Shown here: positions 1 through 8,280 of the stretch, in pieces
Layout: every line of letters starts with the position of its first letter
Position numbering within the stretch: position 1 is the first letter of the stretch
From: VXOZ01 sp965220045
Lineage (GTDB): Bacteria; Chloroflexota; UBA11872; VXOZ01
Length of the DNA: 64,000 nt
Reading direction: 5' to 3'
Assembly: GCA_965220045.1 (NCBI GenBank)
Contig: OZ244803.1
Span: 372,001 to 436,000, forward strand
Translations under genes and position numbers: made by a program
Notes under the pieces: model-generated
Seen by the model: only the letters and a program-made list of their open reading frames with translations
Told to the model about the DNA's origin: nothing
Databases searched by the model: none

Positions 1-193
1 GGAGGCCTTGCTGGAAATTCTGGGTGAGTCTTGGGACGATTTGGTGACGAAAGACCACCTGGACACGCGTATGAGCGAATTGGAGTCGCGCTTGGAGCTG
101 CGCCTTACGCTGCGCTTTGGCGTAATGCTGGCGGCTGCAACCAGCCTGATGATCGCCGTGCTGCTGGTGCTGGAATTGTTGTCCCCGAGCTAG
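1..193 (+). CDS. Small coiled-coil, C-terminal membrane-anchored protein (5' end outside window)
   Basis: The frame is open to the left edge (residues EALLEILGESWDDLVTK before and after the TTG at 8), so the true start lies upstream. Visible order: a GESWDDLVTK motif, a short charged helix (SELESRLELRL), then one hydrophobic segment of about 20 residues ending ELLSPS. The same plan and the motif GESWD-x-LxTK recur in the gene at 305-583, so these are tandem paralogues. It resembles DUF1640-type coiled-coil/TM proteins, whose role in bacteria is unclear. The anchor at the C-terminus suggests a protein with its coil in the cytoplasm. Function not assigned. Confidence 0.55.
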   Translation, partial: EALLEILGESWDDLVTKDHLDTRMSELESRLELRLTLRFGVMLAAATSLMIAVLLVLELLSPS

Positions 194-241
194 GATCGGC
201 TAGAGGACGTGAATTTCCTGAAGCATAAGGAAGAATGAACG

Positions 242-295
242 GTGGCCGTAAAGGATACGCATAAGGCGTTCGAGCGTCTCACCGGCGCGGGCTAA
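242..295 (+). pseudogene. 5' fragment of a coiled-coil gene, cut off by an in-frame TAA
   Basis: A GTG at 242 follows an AAGGAAG-like ribosome site (about 227-233). It encodes 17 residues beginning MAVKDTHKAFERL before TAA at 293-295. The same frame then continues without a shift through AGC AAG GAG into the ATG at 305. The paralogue at 59125 begins MAVFDTHSAFNAFRDAGFSEE, so the stop sits where that protein has Phe18. This is a single nonsense change in an otherwise complete reading frame. Confidence 0.6.
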
Positions 296-304
296 AGCAA
301 GGAG

Positions 305-583
305 ATGACGGAAGCCTTGCTGGAGACCTTGGGCGAGTCGTGGGACAGCCTCGCCACCAAGACGGACATAGAAGCCGTGAGAGGCGACGTCAAGGCGTTG
401 GAAGTCGCCACGAAAGCCGGTATAAAGGCCTTGGAGAAAGAGACCAAGATTGAAATAGAGGCTTTAGAATCCTCCGGTAAGGCCAGTTTACGTGAGTTGG
501 AACTGCGTATGCGGTTGCACCTTTACGCAGTTGCAATTGTGGTCATTGGCGTCTTAGCCGCGCTGGAACTATTGCCGCGCTAA
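305..583 (+). CDS. Hendecad coiled-coil protein with C-terminal membrane anchor (possibly the 3' part of a split gene)
   Basis: A 92-residue protein. After the GESWDSLATKTD motif come 11-residue repeats (VKALEVATKAG, IKALEKETKIE, IEALESSGKAS) ending in LRELELRMR, then one transmembrane helix at about residues 70-89. The 11-residue period is typical of hendecad coiled coils. AAGGAG directly abuts the ATG, which is tight spacing, and the frame runs back unbroken except for one TAA to a GTG at 242. The gene may therefore be the remainder of a longer coding region that re-initiates here. Relatives in the window are at 1-193 and 59125-59493. Function unknown; DUF1640-like is the closest label I can offer. 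Confidence 0.6.
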   Translation: MTEALLETLGESWDSLATKTDIEAVRGDVKALEVATKAGIKALEKETKIEIEALESSGKASLRELELRMRLHLYAVAIVVIGVLAALELLPR

Positions 584-815
584 GCAACTCAAGGTGAATC
601 ATGCACTTGCGAACTAGAAACTGAGCCGGCGAAAATGCCCTGTAAGAGCTAATGCTAGTTTGCTAAAGGGAATGCTCCGCTTTAAGTAAGACGCACTCGC
701 ATGCTGGCTGACTTGGCTGTTGTCACACAGAATCCTCCCATAGAGGCATGCGCATTCAAGTTGCGTTGACAACGATGTTGGATATAAGAGAGTGAAGCCC
801 AAGAGGGGGCACGCG

Positions 816-1664
816 ATGGCAGAAGACCTCGAATTCATCAAAATGCATGGCACGGGCAACGACTTCGTCGTGGTAGATGCCCGCGCGAACGGCGCGAGGG
901 CGTGGGCCGAATTGGCGCCCAAGCTCTGCGACCGCAACTTCGGCGTCGGCAGCGACGGACTGCTCCTCATCGATACGGATGATAACCAGGGCTACCAGTT
1001 CCGAATGTTCAATCCCGACGGCAGCGAGGCCGAAATGTGCGGCAACGGCATTCGCTGTTTTGCCAAGTATCTCTATGACACCGGGGAAATCGGTGAAGGC
1101 TGGCTGGAAGTTGATACGCTGGCGGGCATGCTCAAGGTAAACGTGCATCCGGGCGACAACGACCACTTTACCGTCTCCGTGGACATGGGTCCGCCTTTCC
1201 TGGCCCCGGCGGAAATCCCCGTGCAGGCCAACACCACGCCGGTGAAGGACATGCCACTATGCGTAAACGGTACGGATCTCTCGATAACGGCCGTTTCCAT
1301 GGGCAATCCCCACGCCATTACGTTTCTCGATGACATCGAGGCTTTCCCGCTCACCACCATCGGCCCGGAAGTGGAACACCATCCGGCGTTTCCCAAGCGC
1401 ACGAATTTCGAGATTGCCCAGGTGGTGGGGCGCGACCGCATCGAGGTGAAGGTGTGGGAACGCGGCGCCGGCCCTACGCTGGCCTGCGGGACAGGCGCGT
1501 GCGCTACGGCGGTGGCCGCCCGTTTGCATGGTCTTACCGACGAGACCGTCACTATCGGTCTCCCCGGCGGCGACCTGACCATCTCGTGGGACGGCGCCGG
1601 CCATGTGCTCATGCGGGGGGCGGCTCAGACAGTGTTTGCCGGTAGTTGGCTGCAGGGGGACTAG
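816..1664 (+). CDS. dapF: Diaminopimelate epimerase
   Basis: Interconverts LL- and meso-diaminopimelate in the cytoplasm, the penultimate step to lysine and the source of meso-DAP. Both catalytic cysteines are visible in the usual settings: Cys75 in EAEMCGNGIRC and Cys224 in LACGTGACATA. MHGTGNDF near the N-terminus and GNPH in the middle are further family motifs. The 282-residue length is normal. I chose the ATG at 816 because a GAGGGGG site lies just upstream; a GTG at 792 would add eight residues. The next gene starts two bases after the stop, so translation is probably coupled. dapL (14381) and lysA (37062) supply neighbouring steps but lie elsewhere. Confidence 0.96.
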   Translation: MAEDLEFIKMHGTGNDFVVVDARANGARAWAELAPKLCDRNFGVGSDGLLLIDTDDNQGYQFRMFNPDGSEAEMCGNGIRCFAKYLYDTGEIGEGWLEVDTLAGMLKVNVHPGDNDHFTVSVDMGPPFLAPAEIPVQANTTPVKDMPLCVNGTDLSITAVSMGNPHAITFLDDIEAFPLTTIGPEVEHHPAFPKRTNFEIAQVVGRDRIEVKVWERGAGPTLACGTGACATAVAARLHGLTDETVTIGLPGGDLTISWDGAGHVLMRGAAQTVFAGSWLQGD

Positions 1665-1666
1665 GC

Positions 1667-2002
1667 ATGTCCGAGGGTACCAAGCGCACGCTTGTAATAA
1701 TCCTAGCCCTGGTGCTCGGCATTATCTCCATCGCTCCCTTTGGCAGGATAAACCGCAGCGAACGGGCCGGTGTCCTGGCGGCGGTGGCAACCGCAATCGT
1801 CGGCGTGGTTGCCTTCATGCGCCGCGAGACGGAAGGTGAATTGCTGGGCATTCCCTATAGCTTCAGCCCTCCGACATTTGACCGGCTGAAGAGCCGGTTG
1901 TGGAATGCCGAAGACCCGCGCACCTTCACGCCGCATGTTTTCGGTTGGGGTTGGAGCATTAATTTCTATCAGATCTGTAAGCGCATCGGCCTTATTTCCT
2001 AA
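1667..2002 (+). CDS. DUF5808-like membrane protein
   Basis: A 111-residue protein beginning MSEGTKRTLV. Two adjacent hydrophobic stretches (about residues 7-20 and 34-50) form an N-terminal membrane hairpin. The C-terminal half carries EDPRTFTPHVFGWGWSINF, which matches the D-P-R-x-F-x-P...G-x-G-W-x-x-N-F pattern I associate with DUF5808. That domain has no firm function. The start lies two bases after the dapF stop, and hyuA follows after 53 bases, so it likely belongs to the same transcript. Its link to lysine or hydantoin metabolism is unknown. Confidence 0.7.
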   Translation: MSEGTKRTLVIILALVLGIISIAPFGRINRSERAGVLAAVATAIVGVVAFMRRETEGELLGIPYSFSPPTFDRLKSRLWNAEDPRTFTPHVFGWGWSINFYQICKRIGLIS

Positions 2003-2055
2003 ACACTTTACTCTACAATACGGTACAAACAACCTTGCCATAGAGGTCATCGCGC

Positions 2056-4122
2056 ATGGGCACGCTGGTTGGTGTGGACATTGGCGGCACGTTTACGGAC
2101 GTGGTCGTGCTCGATGAAACGCATGGCAATCTGCAAATCGGCAAAGTTGCCACCACGCCCGACGATCAATCCACCGGCTTCATCACCGCCCTCGACGGCC
2201 TGCACGTCTCGTACCCCGCCATCGATCTCGTCACCCACGGCACAACCGTCGCTACCAATGCCGTCTTGGAACGGGACGGCGGCCGCTGCGGCCTGATCGC
2301 CACGCGCGGCTTTCGCGATATCTTGGAATTGCGCCGCCGCGACCGACCCCACATGTACGGCCTCACCGGGTCGTTCGAACCGCTCATTCCCCGCGACCGC
2401 CGCCTGGAGGTCACCGAACGTATCGCCGCCGAGGGCACCGTGCTTACTCCCCTAAACGAGGAGGAGGTGCTGGAGGCGGGAAGACTACTGCTGGCGCACT
2501 GGGTAGAAGCTGTTGTGGTCAGCTTTATGAATTCCTATGCGAATCCCGAACACGAACTGCGCGCCAAAGAGATTCTCCAGGCTGAGTGGCCCCATCTCTA
2601 CGTAGTCACGTCCAGCGAAACGCTGCCGGTGTTCCGCGAGTTCGAACGCACGAGCACGGCCGTGGTCAACGCCTACGTGCAGCCGAACGTGGGTGAGTAC
2701 CTGGAAATGTTGGAAGAGCGGCTGAAGGCACGTGGGTACGGGAGCGATCTCTTCATCATGCAGTCGAACGGCGGCATGATGTCGTCCGCATCTGTGCGCA
2801 ACCTGCCGCTTAACACCGTGCTGTCCGGTCCAGCGGCCGGTGTGATTGCCGCAACCAGAATCGCCGCCGAGAGTGGTATTTCGAACCTCATTACCTATGA
2901 CATGGGGGGCACGAGTCTTGACGTTTCGCTCGTGCAGGAAGGCAAGCCGCTGCCGTCAAGCGGAATGGATCTGGAATTCGGCATTCCGCTCATGGTCTCG
3001 ATGATCGACATTCACACGATTGGCGCGGGCGGGGGCAGCATTGCGCGCATAGATCAGGGAGGCTTGCTGCAGGTGGGGCCGCACAGCGCGGGGGCGGAAC
3101 CGGGTCCGGTCTGCTATGGCAAGAACGGCACGGCGCCGACGCTCACCGACGCCAATCTGGTTCTCGGCAGGATTAATCCTAACTACTCGATTGCCGGTGT
3201 CGCTGGCGAGAAGTTCGACGTAGCGGGCGCCCGTTCCGTAATTGCAGAGGCCATCGGCCGGCCGCTGGGTCTCTCCACCGAACAGGCCGCGCAGGCGATC
3301 GTGACCGTGGCGAACAACCGCATTGCCGGCAGCCTGCGGCGGGTGTCAATTGACAAGGGCCACGACCCGCGGGAATTCGCCCTCTTCTCCTTTGGCGGCA
3401 GTGGGCCGCTGCACGTGGGATATCTCTTGCGTGAGCTGAGTATTGGTCAAGGCATCGTGCCGTACTATCCGGGCATTGCTTCAGCCTGGGGCTGTGTGAT
3501 TGCCGACCGCCAGCATGACTTCGTGACGATGCAGAATACTCTCCTGAGCGAACTTGATTTGGGAGTTGTTGAGCAAATCTATGCCGACCATCTCGCGGCG
3601 GGTGAAGCAATGCTCGCGGGTGAGAACGTCCCCTTGCAGCGCGTAAACGTGGTGCGTGAGGCCGATATTTCCTATGAAGGACAGACTCACGTCATCCGCA
3701 CTCGCTTACCTGCGGGCAAGCTCAGCCACGAGAGCATTGCTCAGAGTTTCCGCAGCGCCTATCTGCAGCGCTACGGCCGGGTAGAAGAGGGCTTTGGCGG
3801 ATTGGAAGAGCTGCTGGCGCAGATCCCTATTCGCCTGCTCAATCTCCGTACGTCAGTAATCGGCGTTCGTACGGACGTGCGGCTAAAGGACTTTGTGAAA
3901 GCGCCCGCGACGACGGTGGCGGACGCGCAGAAAGAGGAACGGAGCGTCTTCGTGGACGAAGAGCATATCACCTGCCCTGTGTACGACCGCGCCAAACTCC
4001 CTTGGGACGCGGTGTTGTCCGGTCCGGCCCTCATCGAACAGGCTGATACGACGATCTGGCTGGAACCGTGGTGCCGCGCTACCGTGGCTGAAGGCGGCAG
4101 CTTGATGATTGAGGTGACGTGA
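2056..4122 (+). CDS. hyuA: Hydantoinase/5-oxoprolinase subunit A
   Basis: The 688-residue ATP-binding subunit of an ATP-dependent amidohydrolase that opens cyclic amides such as N-methylhydantoin or 5-oxoproline. The N-terminus GTLVGVDIGGTFTDVVVLDE is the phosphate-binding loop of the ASKHA fold typical of HyuA. Hydantoinase_A_N covers about residues 3-180, the Hydantoinase_A core about 195-490 (YDMGGTSLDVS; GAGGGSIA), and a C-terminal domain the rest. HyuB starts one base after the stop, so the two subunits are almost certainly co-translated. Substrate cannot be read from the sequence; hydantoinase, oxoprolinase and acetone-carboxylase-like activities remain possible. Confidence 0.92.
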   Translation: MGTLVGVDIGGTFTDVVVLDETHGNLQIGKVATTPDDQSTGFITALDGLHVSYPAIDLVTHGTTVATNAVLERDGGRCGLIATRGFRDILELRRRDRPHMYGLTGSFEPLIPRDRRLEVTERIAAEGTVLTPLNEEEVLEAGRLLLAHWVEAVVVSFMNSYANPEHELRAKEILQAEWPHLYVVTSSETLPVFREFERTSTAVVNAYVQPNVGEYLEMLEERLKARGYGSDLFIMQSNGGMMSSASVRNLPLNTVLSGPAAGVIAATRIAAESGISNLITYDMGGTSLDVSLVQEGKPLPSSGMDLEFGIPLMVSMIDIHTIGAGGGSIARIDQGGLLQVGPHSAGAEPGPVCYGKNGTAPTLTDANLVLGRINPNYSIAGVAGEKFDVAGARSVIAEAIGRPLGLSTEQAAQAIVTVANNRIAGSLRRVSIDKGHDPREFALFSFGGSGPLHVGYLLRELSIGQGIVPYYPGIASAWGCVIADRQHDFVTMQNTLLSELDLGVVEQIYADHLAAGEAMLAGENVPLQRVNVVREADISYEGQTHVIRTRLPAGKLSHESIAQSFRSAYLQRYGRVEEGFGGLEELLAQIPIRLLNLRTSVIGVRTDVRLKDFVKAPATTVADAQKEERSVFVDEEHITCPVYDRAKLPWDAVLSGPALIEQADTTIWLEPWCRATVAEGGSLMIEVT

Positions 4123-4123
4123 C

Positions 4124-5869
4124 GTGGCCCTGGACCCCATCACACTCGCTGTCATTCGCGGCGGCCTGGAACAGATCGCCGACGAGATGGACGCTACCCT
4201 GGAACGGATGGCGTTCTCTCCCGTCATCTCCGACGGCTTCGACCGCGCCAGCGGCATCTACCACGTACGCGACGGCGAGGTCATCATGCAAGGGCCGCGG
4301 GGTCTGCCGAACTTCATCTGCGTGATGGAGTTCACCGTGCGGTCCGTAATCGAGCGGGTCAAGGACATCGCCGACGGCGACGTCTACATTGTCAACGATC
4401 CCTATCTTGGCGGCACCCACCTCATGGACGTCAAGATGGTGCGGCCGTTCTTCTATAAAGGCAAGCTTACGGCGTTCCTGGCGAACAGCGGCCACTGGCC
4501 GGACATCGGGGGGCGGGTTCCGGGCGGATTCTCCACGCGTGCCACGGAGATCTACCAAGAAGGGTTGCGTTTGCCGCCGGTTCGCATCATGCAGGCAGGC
4601 AAGCTCAACCAGGACGTTCTCGACATAATCCTGCATAACGTGCGCGTTTCCGCCGAGCGCCAGGGCGACATCATCGCAAAGATCACGGCGCTCAACCTCG
4701 GCGCCGACCGCCTCACCAAGCTCCTCGACCGCTACGGAGAAGCAACGGTGTTCGAGGCCGTGGACGAGATGAAGGACCGCTCCGAGCGGCTCATGCGCAG
4801 CCACATCGAGACCATTCCCGACGGCACCTACGAGTTTACGGACTACATCGACAGCGACGGCGTCGAGTGGGAACCGCTGGCGCTCCGCTTGAAGCTGACG
4901 GTGAGCGGGAGCGAGGTCTACGTGGATTTCTCGGAGAGCAGTCCGCCCTGTCGCGGGCCGCTGAACAGCGTCTTCAGCACGACCCTGGCCGGGGTGTTCA
5001 TCACCTTCAAGCACATTTTCCCGGACGTGCCCATCAACGCGGGGTGCTTCGTACCGATCAAGGTGAATATACCTACGACGACGTTCCTGCACGCGCAGCC
5101 GCCACGGCCGGTGGCCGGTTGTGCGGCTGAAGTGTGTCAACGGGTGATCGACGTCATGCTGGGCGCGCTGAGCCAGGCAATTCCGGATAACGCGTATGCC
5201 GCACCCATGGGTACGGTGACGAACCTCTCGGTCGGCGGGGAGAATCCGGGGAAGGGCTACTACGTCTTCTACTCGTTCATCGGCGGCGGCTATGGCGGCA
5301 ATTTCCTCACCGACGGCTTGATTAACGGCAACCCCACCATTGCCGTGGCGCGTACCCAGGCGCTGGAGATTTTTGAGTTTCGCTATCCGGTGCTATTCAA
5401 CCGCTACACCATTCGCGAAGGATCGGGCGGCGCCGGCAAACGGCGCGGCGGCTTCGGCGTCATCTTCGAGTTTCAGATTCGGGACGGCAACGCCGGCGCG
5501 TCGCTGCTGGGCGAGCGGGGCCGGTTCGCGCCCTTCGGCATACTGGGCGGTCAGTCGGCGCAGTCGGCAGAGCACGTATTCACACTGCGGGGCGAGGAAT
5601 ACCGGCCGGAGCACGTCACGAAAGACGAGAATGTCCACATGGAACCGGGCGACGTGCTCAGCTTGCGGACACCCGGTGGCGGCGGCTACGGCGATCCTTT
5701 CGAACGGCCAATCGAACTGGTGCTACAAGACGTCCGGCGCGGCTACTACGACCGTGCCGCAGCCCTGCAGGAATACGGCGTGCGCATCGAGCCGGATACG
5801 TGGGTGGTGGACAAGGAATCGACGCGTATGCTGCGCCGGCAGGGGCGCCAACAGGGCTCGGCCGGCTGA
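4124..5869 (+). CDS. hyuB: Hydantoinase/5-oxoprolinase subunit B
   Basis: A 581-residue Hydantoinase_B subunit, partner of the preceding gene. Family motifs include VNDPYLGGTHLMDVK near residue 90, GHWPDIGGRVPGG, and near the C-terminus the glycine-rich GSGGAGKRRGGFG and LRTPGGGGYGDP. It starts at GTG 4124 (MALDPITLAVI), one base after the hyuA stop and inside its ribosome-site region, which is typical translational coupling. Length is normal for the family. The role is cytoplasmic ring opening of a cyclic amide with ATP. No transporter or carbamoylase lies next to it. Confidence 0.92.
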   Translation: MALDPITLAVIRGGLEQIADEMDATLERMAFSPVISDGFDRASGIYHVRDGEVIMQGPRGLPNFICVMEFTVRSVIERVKDIADGDVYIVNDPYLGGTHLMDVKMVRPFFYKGKLTAFLANSGHWPDIGGRVPGGFSTRATEIYQEGLRLPPVRIMQAGKLNQDVLDIILHNVRVSAERQGDIIAKITALNLGADRLTKLLDRYGEATVFEAVDEMKDRSERLMRSHIETIPDGTYEFTDYIDSDGVEWEPLALRLKLTVSGSEVYVDFSESSPPCRGPLNSVFSTTLAGVFITFKHIFPDVPINAGCFVPIKVNIPTTTFLHAQPPRPVAGCAAEVCQRVIDVMLGALSQAIPDNAYAAPMGTVTNLSVGGENPGKGYYVFYSFIGGGYGGNFLTDGLINGNPTIAVARTQALEIFEFRYPVLFNRYTIREGSGGAGKRRGGFGVIFEFQIRDGNAGASLLGERGRFAPFGILGGQSAQSAEHVFTLRGEEYRPEHVTKDENVHMEPGDVLSLRTPGGGGYGDPFERPIELVLQDVRRGYYDRAAALQEYGVRIEPDTWVVDKESTRMLRRQGRQQGSAG

Positions 5870-6024
5870 GGCGATTGCTCTTTCCCTGTCCCTGGTTGCT
5901 TCAGCAATTCCATAGGTCCCTGGATTCCATTGCCCTATGGCAGCGCATGGGAGATTTCGCTACAGTATAGACAGGCACAATCTGGGTGGCGCAGCAAGAA
6001 GGAAATGCCGCCGGAGAGGAGCGT

Positions 6025-6477
6025 GTGCGCGTGAGGAATTGGGGTAAGGCATTTGCGGTCTGTATCCTTGCACTTGCCTTAATTGGCTGTGGTGGGCAAG
6101 GCGAGGAGGAATCCACGCCAGCGCCGACAGTTGCGGCGACGGAACAACCTGCGCCTACTGCTACACCGCAAGCCGACGCCGAACCCACCGCAACGCCTGC
6201 AACGGCCCCTGATGCAACGCCTCCACCACCGGCGGAGGTGGAGGCAGACCCCACGCCCGTGCCGCCAACGCAGACGCAAAGCATCATCTTCTATGACCTT
6301 ACGGAAATCGAAAAGACCTGCCCCGGGTACCAGGAGTTTACGGGTTTCCGTCAAACCGTCTCCCAGGTCAAGATTACGTGCACCGGGCCCGGCGTTGAAA
6401 CGGTGTATTTCGTGGACTTGGATAACCTCGTCGTGACGGGCATTCGCGTACCACTGCTCGAGCCGGAGATGCCGTAG
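6025..6477 (+). CDS. Lipoprotein of a tandem three-member family (copy 1)
   Basis: Signal peptide with lipobox (ALALIGC), then a Pro/Thr/Ala-rich linker of about 70 residues, then a compact domain of about 65 residues. The domain begins IIFYDLTEIEKTCPGYQ and holds two cysteines, in TCPGY and ITCTG, followed by VETVYFVD. The two following genes repeat the plan with both cysteines, so a disulfide is likely. I prefer GTG 6025 or 6031 behind GGAGAGGA over the open frame from GTG 5986. It would be anchored on the outer face of the membrane. No known domain recognised. Confidence 0.7.
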   Translation: MRVRNWGKAFAVCILALALIGCGGQGEEESTPAPTVAATEQPAPTATPQADAEPTATPATAPDATPPPPAEVEADPTPVPPTQTQSIIFYDLTEIEKTCPGYQEFTGFRQTVSQVKITCTGPGVETVYFVDLDNLVVTGIRVPLLEPEMP

Positions 6478-6528
6478 TTGATTAGCGTGGTCCGGGTGCG
6501 GCCATGTGCACAGAACGCTGGGGGTGCT

Positions 6529-6939
6529 GTGAAACTGCTATGCGGTCTCCCACTCTTGGTTCTGGCCGCAGCGGCGCTCAGCGGCTGTGGCGGGCTATTC
6601 GCAGAAAGCCGCGAGCCGGCAGCGCAAGCCACGCCTCCGCCCGTTCCCACAGTGGCGCCGCAGTCTACGCCTTCGCCCGCGCCGGCACTTGGCGTGGAAA
6701 GGCAAGGCATCATCCTTCACGATCTCACCCAAGGCGAGCAGGTGTGTCCGGGCTTTGCGGAAGTTTTGGCGCCGGTAGAGGTTTCTCCTGAGCAAGTCGG
6801 CGATAGGGGCACGGAGGTCGTGCGGCAAGTTCGCCTGATCTGCACGAATGAGGATAAGGGGACGGTCTACATCATAGACGTGAGGAACCAGACCATCACT
6901 GGAACCCGCAAGCTGCCTCCGGTGCCGGGGATGCCCTAG
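6529..6939 (+). CDS. Lipoprotein of the tandem family (copy 2)
   Basis: The paralogue of its neighbours: lipobox ALSGC, a shorter Pro/Ala linker, then a domain beginning IILHDLTQGEQVCPGF. The two cysteines are in VCPGF and LICTN, followed by GTVYIID and a PGMP C-terminus as in copy 1. The loop between the cysteines is longer (EVSPEQVGDRG) than in copies 1 and 3. The frame is open from TTG 6478, directly after copy 1's stop, but GTG 6529 (MKLLCGLPLL) gives a normal signal peptide. Probably co-transcribed with copies 1 and 3. Function unknown. Confidence 0.68.
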   Translation: MKLLCGLPLLVLAAAALSGCGGLFAESREPAAQATPPPVPTVAPQSTPSPAPALGVERQGIILHDLTQGEQVCPGFAEVLAPVEVSPEQVGDRGTEVVRQVRLICTNEDKGTVYIIDVRNQTITGTRKLPPVPGMP

Positions 6940-6943
6940 TGCC

Positions 6944-7309
6944 ATGGTCACGCTCTGCCGCCCTGCATTCCTGCTGCTCTGTCTGCTCCCGCTCTTGAGC
7001 GGGTGCGGAGATGCGCCGCCGCCAACAGCAACGCAAGCCCCTACGCCAACTGCGGTTGCGACCGCAATCCCGCAGCCGACGCCGGAGGCCCACACGTGGC
7101 CCGCGGGCGTACTCTTCTACGAATTAGAGGAACCGGAACAGACCTGCTTGGGCTACCAGGAGCACTTGTCGTTCAACGATACCATTGGCCAAATCAAGAT
7201 CGTCTGCACGCAGGCCGGTATCGAGACCGTCTACTTTATCGATACGGAGAATCAGACAGTCACCGTCTTGCGTATTCCAATTCCTCTGACCAGCACGCCG
7301 CAGGAATAG
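6944..7309 (+). CDS. Lipoprotein of the tandem family (copy 3)
   Basis: The shortest copy (121 residues). The signal peptide ends in lipobox LLSGC, the linker is about 30 residues, and the domain runs VLFYELEEPEQTCLGYQ to IKIVCTQAGIETVYFID. Pro of the first CPG motif is Leu here. The ATG at 6944 follows copy 2's stop by four bases, which supports one transcript and possibly coupled translation. With the neighbours it defines a small exported domain with spaced Cys, aromatic and VYF-[IV]-D positions. I do not recognise it in any named family. Confidence 0.7.
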   Translation: MVTLCRPAFLLLCLLPLLSGCGDAPPPTATQAPTPTAVATAIPQPTPEAHTWPAGVLFYELEEPEQTCLGYQEHLSFNDTIGQIKIVCTQAGIETVYFIDTENQTVTVLRIPIPLTSTPQE

Positions 7310-7407
7310 GTCCGGTCTGAAGGCGATGGTGAGAGAGACCGTCAAGGCGCGATGGTAGGAGACGCCACCATGTTCAGCTTAGGGTCAAACGGAGAGACGC
7401 GGGCGCC

Positions 7408-8034
7408 ATGACGCGATACGCGGCGTCGCTCTACACCGAACACTACACCGAGCCGAGCGCTGAGCGACTGGGATTGTTCACGCTGATGGCTGAGCGGTTT
7501 GGATGTGGGAGCGTGTTGTATCCGGGCAGCTTTGTCCACGTGACGCCGGCGTTCGTGTTCCCACGTACGTGTTTTATCGACATGGATAGCGAGGCGGCGC
7601 GGTTCTTCGCTGATCCGAGCGTGAAGGAGCTCGTAGCGCGACGAAAGGTGATTGCGGAAGAGCCTTGCTTCCGCTTTTACGCGGCAGACTACCAAGAGCG
7701 GTTGGCGGAAGCTGACGAGAGCTTCGATCTGTTGATTTCGCTGAATGCGGGGTTTGTTTCCCAGCATTGCAAGCGTTACCTGAAGGTCGGCGGCGTGCTG
7801 TTGGCAAATAACTTGCACGGCGACGCGAGCATGGCGCGGCTCGACTCTGAATATGTGCTCGTAGGCGCGATTAATAGCCGCGGTGAGCGTTACAACTTGG
7901 TGGAGACAGACCTCTCGTCCTACTTTGTGCCCAAGCGAGACATTGAGGTCACCCGCGAGTACCTAACGCGCACCCGGCGAGGAGTAGCGTTTACGCGACG
8001 CGCTTTCGCCTATGCTTTCCAGCGCGTCTGTTAG
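7408..8034 (+). CDS. Uncharacterised protein with methyltransferase-like fold
   Basis: A 208-residue soluble protein with no signal peptide. The order suggests a degenerate Rossmann methyltransferase: SVLYPGSFVHVTPAFVFPRTCFIDMD resembles the first strand, loop and acidic residue; ADESFDLLISLNAG resembles the DLI strand 4 region; YLKVGGVLLANNLHGD resembles the 'LKPGGxL' strand 5 region. The glycine-rich DxGxGxG loop is replaced by YPGSFVH, so cofactor binding is uncertain. It lies 98 bases after the lipoprotein trio on the same strand. I infer a methyltransferase-like fold and do not assign a substrate. Confidence 0.55.
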   Translation: MTRYAASLYTEHYTEPSAERLGLFTLMAERFGCGSVLYPGSFVHVTPAFVFPRTCFIDMDSEAARFFADPSVKELVARRKVIAEEPCFRFYAADYQERLAEADESFDLLISLNAGFVSQHCKRYLKVGGVLLANNLHGDASMARLDSEYVLVGAINSRGERYNLVETDLSSYFVPKRDIEVTREYLTRTRRGVAFTRRAFAYAFQRVC

Positions 8035-8280
8035 ACTGCGTTCGTTGGGAAACGGTGCAGAGAGTCCGGTGAGCCGCTCGGCCAGCATAGAGACAAAGAA
8101 ACAAAGATGCTCCCGCGTGCATTGGGTTTAGCATCTAAGGCTGCTTCATCACCTAAGGATGGTGCTAGACCACCCGCCGACCGTACTTCTTCCGTGACCC
8201 GCTATGCCGCCAAGAGGGCCAGCGTATGGAGAAAGATCCCAAAGGGTCAGCGCAGACGGGCTAGGCGGAGCAAGCACCAG

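Noticed and set aside
4079..5140. 353-codon minus-strand gene
   Set aside because: Antisense shadow of hyuB in a high-GC sequence; rich in Arg, Asp and His as such shadows are.
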